IMG/VR virus record: IMGVR_UViG_3300017769_000077
Location: 1 to 30,680 of that record
Source: a virus
Strand: one strand, 5' to 3'
DNA: 30,680 nt
The notes beneath the pieces were generated by a model that ran no database searches, was not told the origin of the DNA, and saw nothing but the letters and a program-made list of their open reading frames with translations. The position numbers were made by a program, and so were the translations under genes. Positions 13,785-19,342 of the stretch are shown piece by piece; positions within the stretch are counted from its first letter, which is position 1; each line of letters starts with the position of its first letter.

Positions 13785-14027
13785 GTGAAATGCCCAAACT
13801 GTGATCATAATATGCAAAAAATACCCTTAACAAAGAATATGAAAAGAGTTTTATTGTTTATTACTGATTTTATACAATCCAATTCTTCTGCACCTAGTTT
13901 TGAGGAAATTAAAGATGGTGCAGGATTTAAAAATAAATCTGAAGTTGCAAGATACATTATGTGTTTAAAAGATAGAGGATGGTTAACCTATCAACGCTAT
14001 AAAAAAAGGACAATACGAATTCTATGA
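13785..14027 (+). CDS. LexA-like winged helix with CxxC, possible Cro/regulator
   Basis: 80 residues from a GTG start. C3-x-x-C6 at the N terminus is followed by a domain (LTKNMKRVLLFITDFIQSNS, SFEEIKDGAGFKNKSEVARY, LKDRGWL) matching the winged helix of LexA: helix, PSFEEI, recognition helix KSEVARYI, then wing. No autoprotease domain is present. Being the first gene opposite the repressor, it could act as the Cro-like partner or as a replication-gene regulator. The next gene overlaps by 4 bases. Confidence 0.7.
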   Translation: MKCPNCDHNMQKIPLTKNMKRVLLFITDFIQSNSSAPSFEEIKDGAGFKNKSEVARYIMCLKDRGWLTYQRYKKRTIRIL

Positions 14028-14827
14028 ATGGTTACATCAAAATAGATAGAAGTATTTTATATCATCCTGCATTACAAAAACGAGGACAAGAGTTTTGTGA
14101 GAAGGGTGCATTTATGTGGTTACTATTGGAAGCTAGCTTTGTTGATAGAGTGTACCGCATAAAAGATAAAACTATTTTTTTAAAACGTGGTCAATTGTGT
14201 TGTTCATTAACTTACATGGCCGAAGCATGGGGGTGGGATAAGTCTAGAGTTCAACGGTTTTTAGATAAATTAAAAAAATTTTCGACGATTTCAACCGATA
14301 CACCAAACGATACACCAGCCGATACGCCAGACATCCTTACAATCTGCCATTATGACAAGTATCAAGATACACCAACCGATACGCCAACCGATAACAAACA
14401 TAATAAAGGATATAATAAAGGAAATAATACTATTGATGAAAAGGCTTTTGAGGTGTGGTGGAAGTCATTTAATTACGTTGGAAAAAATAAAGGTAGTACC
14501 GTTAAAGCTAAGACATTTTTTAAAAACACTAAGGATACTGAATTACTAAATAAAGTTAGAGATACGTACAATGATTTTTCTGCTTTTCAACAAAGTAAAA
14601 GTTTAGGTGTTCCAATGGTAGCGACATGGATTAATCAAAAACGATGGGAAAATTATACTATGTCTGAACCTGAAAGTGAATTTATACCAATAAAAAAAGA
14701 TGATGCTTATTTAAAGTGGGTTCCTTGGGTTAAAAAAGGAATGAGAAGTACAGCGATTAGTGATGACATGGTTCACCGAATGAAAGCAGAAAATTTAATT
14801 ACCGAAGATGAATTTAAAGCATGGTAA
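14024..14827 (+). CDS. O-like replication initiator with internal origin
   Basis: 267 residues; overlaps the previous gene by 4 bases. N-terminal residues 1-85 (GYIKIDRSILYHPALQKRGQ, CCSLTYMAEAWGWDKSRVQR) form the winged helix common to phage replisome organizers. A middle linker is made of repeated DTP units (TDTPNDTPADTP, DTPTDTPTD), coded by DNA repeats that look like iterons. The C-terminal region (WWKSFNYVGKNKGSTVKAKT, VATWINQKRWENY) resembles domains of O/DnaD-type proteins that engage the helicase loader. It should open the origin and recruit host DnaB. No phage polymerase or helicase is seen in this window. Confidence 0.8.
   Translation: MNGYIKIDRSILYHPALQKRGQEFCEKGAFMWLLLEASFVDRVYRIKDKTIFLKRGQLCCSLTYMAEAWGWDKSRVQRFLDKLKKFSTISTDTPNDTPADTPDILTICHYDKYQDTPTDTPTDNKHNKGYNKGNNTIDEKAFEVWWKSFNYVGKNKGSTVKAKTFFKNTKDTELLNKVRDTYNDFSAFQQSKSLGVPMVATWINQKRWENYTMSEPESEFIPIKKDDAYLKWVPWVKKGMRSTAISDDMVHRMKAENLITEDEFKAW
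14294..14398 (+). repeat. 12-bp iterons, candidate replication origin
   Basis: Two clusters of a 12-base unit: three copies at 14294-14329 (ACCGATACACCA, AACGATACACCA, GCCGATACGCCA) and two and a half at 14363-14398 (CAAGATACACCA, ACCGATACGCCA, ACCGATAAC). They lie within the initiator gene, as lambda iterons lie in gene O. AT-rich DNA follows (14398-14435), suitable for strand opening. Confidence 0.65.
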
Positions 14828-15336
14828 AAAGAAAAAAGAAAAAAGTTGAGTTATCTGATTTTGGTTCTAGCCAACTAATTAAAGATGATAAACATAATGT
14901 TTTAATTCGTCCCGTTGATAACGCTAAATTTCACGTCGTCTATCCAAGCCAAGGACAACGACACTTACAACGTATCGACGATCACATCCTCGTAGTCTAC
15001 AAACGTAGAAAATTATTAAATCCAATCAACAGAGAAAGTAACGACAAACGATATTTAGCTGGCGCTCGAATTAGAGATTTAGCCGACAGGTCAAACATTC
15101 AGGAGAGAGTAACACCAAATTATACCAGCTTCCTAGCTATGGTACATTCAGGTAAAGAAAGTATTACCGTCGATAAAATAGATACTTACCAGCAGTTACA
15201 TGATGCTTTACGTTTTGCTATACATCATCAAAGTATTATTTGGGATTGTTGTGTTAATGATCAATCAGTAGGACGTAAGATAAATAAATTAAGAGAAGGT
15301 TTAGATACTCTTATAGAGTATTTTAAAATAAAGTAG
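14821..15336 (+). CDS. DUF6456-like protein, possible late regulator
   Basis: 171 residues, starting 7 bases before the initiator stop. The C-terminal half (RYLAGARIRDLADRSNIQER, VTPNY, then CCVNDQSVGRKINKLREGLD) follows the layout of DUF6456: an A-G-x-R-x-R helix, a R-V-T patch and a C-terminal helix-turn-helix ending in LxxLxxYF. DUF6456 occurs mainly in alphaproteobacterial genomes and phages, often with regulatory context. The N terminus is lysine-rich (KRKKKKVELSDFG). Being last in the replication operon and before the late genes, it may switch on late transcription. Confidence 0.55.
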   Translation: MVKRKKKKVELSDFGSSQLIKDDKHNVLIRPVDNAKFHVVYPSQGQRHLQRIDDHILVVYKRRKLLNPINRESNDKRYLAGARIRDLADRSNIQERVTPNYTSFLAMVHSGKESITVDKIDTYQQLHDALRFAIHHQSIIWDCCVNDQSVGRKINKLREGLDTLIEYFKIK

Positions 15337-15350
15337 GGCCCGAAGGCCCT
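15335..15350 (-). terminator. Terminator of cassette B with TTCG tetraloop
   Basis: Reading the minus strand, AGGGCC-TTCG-GGCCCT is a 6-bp GC-rich stem closed by the very stable TTCG loop, followed by ACTTTATTTT. It lies 60 bases past the last cassette B stop. On the plus strand no T-run follows, so the minus direction is preferred. Confidence 0.7.
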
Positions 15351-15409
15351 AGATCACAAAAGATATAATAAAAATAAAACCGCAAGTAAAAGCAACCCAA
15401 AGCGTAAAC

Positions 15410-15628
15410 TCACTTATTATCTTTATCCAATCCAACATTAATAACTCCATCTAATCGTTTTAATTGTTCATCTTCAGGAAGGGAGTCAAAATCAGCAGGA
15501 AATGAAATACCTTGTTGGGTTTTAAGCATACGCTTTTTCCAAGCTATTTCATCCGCTTTAGTTCTTCCAAGCATATTACCTAATGATGCTATTGTTGATG
15601 CCAATTTAAGGCTATTTATACTTGTCAT
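15410..15628 (-). CDS. Cassette B gene 2, unknown small protein
   Basis: 72 residues from ATG at 15628, six bases after GAGGTG; the ATG overlaps the previous stop as TAATG. Residues 4-22 (INSLKLASTIASLGNMLGR) are a weakly hydrophobic helix, then a charged region with PADFDSLPEDEQLKRLD. It may be a small membrane-associated or helical partner of gene 1. No family recognised. Confidence 0.65.
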   Translation of the reverse strand: MTSINSLKLASTIASLGNMLGRTKADEIAWKKRMLKTQQGISFPADFDSLPEDEQLKRLDGVINVGLDKDNK

Positions 15629-16056
15629 TATGACCACCTCGCTTCAGCATACATCGGATGTTGATGTGCCAGTTCGTAAGCTATTTGATCTTTGATACTA
15701 TCTAAGATTTTGTACCAACCTTTTTTGGTACTATCACCTTCACATGATTGATACATGTAACATTCCAAACTTTTTAGTAATTGTGCTTTATTGCTACTAT
15801 TCATTAATGAATTAGCTTGGGCAATTACTTTTTCAGTTTTAATATCAAAATATAATTCTTCAGCATCATCTGGATAACGCTGTTTTAAACTATATCTATT
15901 CCAAGTTAATAAATTTTTAACATAAGAAAATGGGTCCTTACTTGCATTTGATTTATGTTTTTCAACACCTTTGTATTCTCTACCATGTATTCCAGCTAAC
16001 TTAACAGCCTTTAATACATCGCCTAATACTTTTTCATTTACTTGATATGCACTCAT
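15628..16056 (-). CDS. Cassette B gene 1, unknown protein
   Basis: 142 residues, first gene of cassette B, with AAAAAGGAG before ATG in the shared leader (GGAGAAAACCG). The protein is helical, slightly basic and rich in Tyr/Lys (YVKNLLTWNRYSLKQRYPDD, SLECYMYQSCEGDSTKKGWY). Two Cys lie close together at about 108-114. No family was recognised. Its promoter holds the composite operator, so it belongs to the same regulatory group as cassettes A and D. Confidence 0.7.
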   Translation of the reverse strand: MSAYQVNEKVLGDVLKAVKLAGIHGREYKGVEKHKSNASKDPFSYVKNLLTWNRYSLKQRYPDDAEELYFDIKTEKVIAQANSLMNSSNKAQLLKSLECYMYQSCEGDSTKKGWYKILDSIKDQIAYELAHQHPMYAEARWS

Positions 16057-16079
16057 CGGTTTTCTCCTTTTTGTTTATA

Positions 16080-16115
16080 AACACTGTTATAGTGTATAAC
16101 AATGTTATATGTCAA
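16080..16115 (-). promoter_or_regulatory. Cassette B promoter with composite operator inside the spacer
   Basis: On the minus strand TTGACA (16110-16115) and TATAAC (16086-16091) are 18 bases apart. The spacer and -10 are filled by the tandem palindromes TATAACATTGTTATA and TATAACAGTGTT (16080-16109), 18 bases centre to centre. A protein bound here would block polymerase, so repression is expected. The layout is almost base-for-base the same at 25177-25212. Confidence 0.75.
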
Positions 16116-16224
16116 ACAATAATATAAAAAAAGTGAATGTTCTATAAATGTAGGGGTTACAAACGTTGCAGAACTAAGGTAAAACGTTGTTAACACTATA
16201 ATTCCGTTCAAAATTAAGGAAAAT

Positions 16225-16530
16225 ATGACACCAGAGATCAAACTTTGGCGGTCAGTGATTATCCAAGCTATTACAGACGCATTAGGGTTATTTTCTGAGG
16301 TAAATTACCAAAATCGCAAAATTAGACAGCAAGCCGTTGATTGGATGTCCAGCGAGGACATAAAATTAGTTTCTGACTATGCCGACACGTCAAAAGACTA
16401 CATTGTGCACTTATACGACAGATTAAGGGCCCAAAGACACTTAAAACTACGAGATACAGAGGATTTACTAAAAAATGCTTTTCTTCGACCCAGACAATTT
16501 ACAATTTACAGTAATGAGGGAGACAAATGA
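16225..16530 (+). CDS. Small phage protein upstream of terminase, unknown
   Basis: 101 residues, starting in the AT-rich gap after cassette B. MTPEIKLWRSVIIQAITDAL and later WMSSEDIKLVSDYADTSKDY follow a pattern seen in small alphaproteobacterial phage proteins (helix, W-[LM]-x-S-x-D, cyclin-like spacing) that precede terminase. The ribosome site is weak (AAGGAAAAT). It is helical and has no metal site. The function is unknown; it may regulate packaging genes. Confidence 0.7.
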   Translation: MTPEIKLWRSVIIQAITDALGLFSEVNYQNRKIRQQAVDWMSSEDIKLVSDYADTSKDYIVHLYDRLRAQRHLKLRDTEDLLKNAFLRPRQFTIYSNEGDK

Positions 16531-16648
16531 TGAAGAACCAGCGGTTTTGGTCAGAATTGTCGGTTTTGCCAGCCATGACGAAGCAAATCTCTTTTCTAAT
16601 CAACTTTTAGCCTTACATGGTGAAACGCAGAGTCAAACAGTACATTAG
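16475..16648 (+). CDS. 57-aa overlapping small protein
   Basis: A frame of 57 residues overlapping the previous gene by 56 bases and the next by 32, with GAGG about 12 bases before ATG at 16475; an internal ATG at 16514 is possible. The later part (VLVRIVGFASHDEANLFSNQ) reads like a small alpha/beta domain. The region would otherwise be about 90 bases without a gene. Its composition is normal for the phage. Function unknown. Confidence 0.5.
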   Translation: MLFFDPDNLQFTVMRETNDEEPAVLVRIVGFASHDEANLFSNQLLALHGETQSQTVH

Positions 16649-16823
16649 TGGAATGTGGTTTTTCGAAAAAACCCGAAAACAACAACAAGAACATCAAAAA
16701 TGTCATATCTGTGGAGATATAGGCATCTTTAGTAATGATTACATGCATACATGGTATTGTAGTCAACATATGGACAACAAATGGAAAAAACAGGACGACC
16801 AAGCAAATATTCAGAAGAATTAA
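16617..16823 (+). CDS. Small zinc-binding protein
   Basis: 68 residues. C29-H-I-C32 and C48-S-Q-H51 make a CxxC...CxxH zinc site, with basic N-terminal residues (MVKRRVKQYISGMWFFEKTR). The frame overlaps both neighbours (32 and 43 bases), and there is no clear ribosome site, so coupling to the upstream frame is assumed. Such small zinc proteins are often found beside terminase genes, sometimes of HNH origin, but no HNH core is visible here. Confidence 0.55.
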   Translation: MVKRRVKQYISGMWFFEKTRKQQQEHQKCHICGDIGIFSNDYMHTWYCSQHMDNKWKKQDDQANIQKN

Positions 16824-17209
16824 TCGATAAGATAATGAATGAATTGGCGCATGGAGTCAGTATTAAAAAAGCATTAAAGAAACACGACGTTTACTGGGAG
16901 TCATTTAGGCAGTGGCTAAACAATCCTGAGTATCCTGATCTTCGTAAGAGATACACTGAAGCAAAAGCAGATGGTATTGAATGGATGATGGCAGAAACAA
17001 CAGAACTATCCGAGAAAGCATTGGCCGAGTCAAAAGAAGAAAATAAAGCAGGCCGAACAAACAGAGATTATGTAAACATGATGCGACATCACATAAACCT
17101 TCAAACCTTCCGAGCAAGCAAGCTAGCACCAAGAGTATATGGTAATAAAGATCAATTAGAAATATCAGGGGTAGATGGTGGAGAAATCAAAGTTAGTTTC
17201 GAGAAGTGA
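16781..17209 (+). CDS. terS: Terminase small subunit
   Basis: 142 residues. GRPSKYSEELIDKIMNELAH followed by VSIKKALKKHDVYWESFRQW is the helix-turn-helix N terminus of small terminases, and the helix IEWMMAETTELSEKALAESK with NRDYVNMMRHHINLQTFRAS forms the oligomerisation part. The closing SKLAPRVYGNKD motif is highly typical for TerS of this type. It recognises the packaging site and loads TerL. TerL lies 600 bases downstream, after a basic small gene, and the intervening DNA has strong secondary structure. Confidence 0.85.
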   Translation: MEKTGRPSKYSEELIDKIMNELAHGVSIKKALKKHDVYWESFRQWLNNPEYPDLRKRYTEAKADGIEWMMAETTELSEKALAESKEENKAGRTNRDYVNMMRHHINLQTFRASKLAPRVYGNKDQLEISGVDGGEIKVSFEK

Positions 17210-17327
17210 TTGGTCTGGTTTACTTCAAATGCTTGGACATATTGAACATAAAGTATCTATTAAAGAGAAAAAAGAGATAAAAGTAAGTAAAAAGAGTAAT
17301 AAAGGTAAAGAGGGTAAGAAGAAGTAA
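17175..17327 (+). CDS. 50-aa Lys-rich overlapping protein
   Basis: This frame starts inside the last codons of TerS with AGGGG four bases before ATG. Residues 1-30 (VEKSKLVSRSDWSGLLQMLG, HIEHKVSIK) form an amphipathic helix, and the last 20 are almost all Lys/Glu/Ser. The ribosome site and a sequence that looks designed (SDWSGLLQ) support a real gene; the low-complexity tail and short length are against. It might bind packaging DNA. Confidence 0.45.
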   Translation: MVEKSKLVSRSDWSGLLQMLGHIEHKVSIKEKKEIKVSKKSNKGKEGKKK

Positions 17328-17461
17328 TTGGCTGTTATATTGGGTAAATAGGGTGAGATAGGTCTAATAATCCAAAATTGAGGTCTTTTTAGTCTATTAA
17401 CCTCACGAGAACTTAAAAATCTTAATAAAATTACTTAAATTTGTGAAATAAACTAAGAAAT

Positions 17462-17527
17462 GGCAGTATTTAGCCAGTTAGATGGGATAAATAATCCTAT
17501 TTTATAATTATTTGGCTGTTTTCTGCC
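17462..17527 (+). ncRNA. Three-tier stem-loop, possible structured RNA or packaging signal
   Basis: Three nested stems occur: GGCAG (17462-17466) with CTGCC (17523-17527), AGCCA (17472-17476) with TGGCT (17513-17517), and ATGGGAT (17482-17488) with ATCCTAT (17494-17500). A symmetric 5x5 internal loop separates the first two. The innermost stem has a 5-base loop AAATA. The DNA could act as RNA or as a protein-binding DNA cruciform; the sequence does not tell which. Confidence 0.45.
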
Positions 17528-17597
17528 GATTTAAGGGTTGGGCACCCCAAAGGAAATTTTAAAAAGAATTAGGGAAGTCTATTAAACACTTTGCAGA

Positions 17598-17619
17598 GTC
17601 CATTCGAGGACCTTTTTTT
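17598..17619 (+). terminator. Weak intrinsic terminator-like stem
   Basis: GTCC-ATTCGA-GGAC followed by C and seven T. The four-pair stem is short, so activity would be partial. It sits just before the ribosome site of the 54-residue gene. Confidence 0.3.
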
Positions 17620-17630
17620 ACAGGAGATAT

Positions 17631-17795
17631 ATGAGCACTAAAGTATGGGATAAGCCTAGGCCTAAAAACCTTGGCAAACCTAAAACAAATAAAAATAAAA
17701 AGAATTATGCATCAGTTAAAGCACAGGCTGATAAAAAATTCGGTTCTAAAACTTCGTTGGTAAAGAACATGTGGATTTCCAAAAAATTATCGTAA
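17631..17795 (+). CDS. 54-aa basic protein preceding TerL
   Basis: 54 residues with AGGAG six bases before ATG. It starts STKVWDKPRPKNLGKPKTNK and is strongly basic; related short proteins (KVWDKPRPK.LGKPKK...) commonly precede TerL in alphaproteobacterial and marine podoviruses. It may bind DNA or help packaging, but no function is established. The TerL frame follows in the same frame after a 27-base gap. Confidence 0.75.
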   Translation: MSTKVWDKPRPKNLGKPKTNKNKKNYASVKAQADKKFGSKTSLVKNMWISKKLS

Positions 17796-17822
17796 GAATT
17801 TTCTTCCCGTAGAAAGTTATTT

Positions 17823-19100
17823 TTGCCTACTTATACTATTCCGTACAAACCAAGGAAACATCAAGCACAGTTACATCGTAAACTAAAGCGCTTTAACGTC
17901 ATTCCTGCACATAGAAGATTTGGCAAGTCCTACTTTTGTTTGGCAGAGACATTAAAGAAGTGTTTTGAGTGCCAGCTTCCAAACCCTCGGTATTATATAA
18001 TATCGGCTACGTATTCTCAGGTAAAAAAAATACATTGGGATACGCTAAAATTTTTAACAAAAAATATTAAGGGAACTACGTATCACGAGACAGAACTTCG
18101 TTGTGATATGGTAGGGGGGAGAAGAATACAACTATTAGGGGCCGACGGAAATAGCGTTGACTCTATTCGTGGAATTTTCGCGGACGGTGTTATTCTTGAT
18201 GAGTGTCAGTTACTCCATAAAGATTTATTAAATAAGGTCTTACGGCCAGCTTTAGTCGATAGACACCAGTTGGATAAAAAATCGGGATGGCTAATCGCCA
18301 TCGGGACCCCTTCGGGGCATAATTTTTTTTATGACCTTTATATGAATAATAAAGGCCACAAAGATTGGTTTGTTAAAAAGTACACCGTAGAAGATACAAA
18401 AATAATACCAAAAGACGAGTTGGACAATCTAAAGAATATGATGTCCCCAGAAGAATATGATACCGAGTTTATGGTAGATTTTGACGCTGGAGTCGTTGGC
18501 GGTATTTACACAAAATCAATGCAGATGGTGGAAAATGAAAATAGAATTACTAATGTTCCTCACATCGCAGAGTTACCCGTTACCACATTTTCCGATATTG
18601 GATTTCGTGATGCTTTTAGCATTGTTTTTATTCAAAAGGTAGGTTCGGCTATACATGTTATTGATCATTTAGAAGGGTCAGGAGAGAGTTTAGAATACTA
18701 CGCTAATAAACTAAAAGAACTCCCTTATACTTATGATAATCACTTTGCTGGGCATGACATAGTGGTTACTGAGTTAGGGTCAGGAAAAAGCAGGCAGGAG
18801 ATAGCATCTAATTTAGGATGGTTTATACAACCTGTTCCCAAACTTAAAATAGAGGACGGAATAAACTCTTTACGGATGTCCTTAAAACGATGTTATTTTA
18901 ATAAAGACAAAACAGACTACCTCATTAATTGTTTAAAACAATACCGATGGAAAAAAAACCAACTAGGAGAGCAAACGTCAACACCTCATCACGGACCTGA
19001 AAGTAATTCATGTGATGCAATGAGGTATATGAGTATAGGCTTGAACGAGTCAAGCGACTGGTCCAGTAAACTTAATTACGGGCCTTCTGGGATAGTTTAG
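17823..19100 (+). CDS. terL: Terminase large subunit
   Basis: 425 residues from a TTG start; no ATG or GTG lies between the upstream in-frame stop (17793) and this point, and the ribosome site is weak. R31-R-F-G-K-S36 is the Walker A of phage terminases and GVILD126E127 is the Walker B; IGTPSG is the coupling motif. The RNase H-like nuclease has D258 (FSDIGF), D312 (GHDIVV) and D398 (SNSCDAMRY). It pumps and cuts DNA into the capsid. Length is typical for compact TerL. The last 29 bases overlap the 3' end of the opposing HTH gene. Confidence 0.92.
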   Translation: MPTYTIPYKPRKHQAQLHRKLKRFNVIPAHRRFGKSYFCLAETLKKCFECQLPNPRYYIISATYSQVKKIHWDTLKFLTKNIKGTTYHETELRCDMVGGRRIQLLGADGNSVDSIRGIFADGVILDECQLLHKDLLNKVLRPALVDRHQLDKKSGWLIAIGTPSGHNFFYDLYMNNKGHKDWFVKKYTVEDTKIIPKDELDNLKNMMSPEEYDTEFMVDFDAGVVGGIYTKSMQMVENENRITNVPHIAELPVTTFSDIGFRDAFSIVFIQKVGSAIHVIDHLEGSGESLEYYANKLKELPYTYDNHFAGHDIVVTELGSGKSRQEIASNLGWFIQPVPKLKIEDGINSLRMSLKRCYFNKDKTDYLINCLKQYRWKKNQLGEQTSTPHHGPESNSCDAMRYMSIGLNESSDWSSKLNYGPSGIV

Positions 19101-19308
19101 AAACCTTTTTTTCTAAAAAGGCAATACGTTTATCTTTTTCAACGATTTGTTCTTTGAGTCCAAGACCCCAAGCCAACTGGTTATTCACGGGCCTACGGCC
19201 ATTGAAATAATTACCGACGGCTGTTCGGGTAATACCGACTTCCTTCGCCAGCTTCCCTTGGGATATACCAAGAAATTTTAGTAATTTTCTAAATTGAAAT
19301 TTAGTCAT
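19072..19308 (-). CDS. Small HTH regulator with C-terminal coiled coil (cassette C)
   Basis: 78 residues on the opposite strand between TerL and portal. Residues 13-40 (LGISQGKLAKEVGITRTAVG then NYFNGRRPV) form a Cro/CI-type HTH, with recognition helix ITRTAVGNYFNG. Residues 48-73 (GLKEQIVEKDKRIAFLEKKV) are a coiled coil that would drive dimerisation, as expected for a protein binding palindromes. The ATG has no ribosome site and overlaps the operator at 19309-19335, so leaderless translation and autoregulation are possible. It is the best candidate to control cassettes A, B, D and int. Confidence 0.75.
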   Translation of the reverse strand: MTKFQFRKLLKFLGISQGKLAKEVGITRTAVGNYFNGRRPVNNQLAWGLGLKEQIVEKDKRIAFLEKKVSKLSQKARN

Positions 19309-19335
19309 ATAACACTGTTACACTACAACAATATA
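19309..19335. promoter_or_regulatory. Degenerate composite operator between HTH gene and portal
   Basis: The plus strand reads AACACTGTTACA-CTACAACAATATA; on the minus strand TGTAACAGTGTT matches the second half of the composite operator exactly as in cassette B, while the first half is reduced (TATATTGTTG). The 34-base gap between the two divergent ATGs is filled by it. It may regulate both the HTH gene and portal. Confidence 0.6.
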
Positions 19336-19342
19336 ATAATCA

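Larger units (their letters stand above)
17328..17630. other. 303-base gene-free region between TerS and TerL genes
   Basis: No credible coding frame is seen. The stretch is AT-rich and contains a stacked hairpin (17462-17527), the small palindrome TTGGG-CAC-CCCAA near 17537-17549 and a weak terminator-like stem (17598-17619) ahead of the next gene. Placement between TerS and TerL makes it a candidate for a packaging-start (pac or cos) region. Confidence 0.5.

Noticed and set aside
14294-14398. CRISPR-like array
   Set aside because: Units are 12 bp, adjacent and coding; there are no spacers. Iterons are the better reading.
16053-16241. 62-aa hydrophobic frame on the minus strand
   Set aside because: It lies over the cassette B promoter and operator; no ribosome site.
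16905-17132. Minus-strand frame opposite terS
   Set aside because: Antisense shadow of a well-supported gene with no ribosome site.
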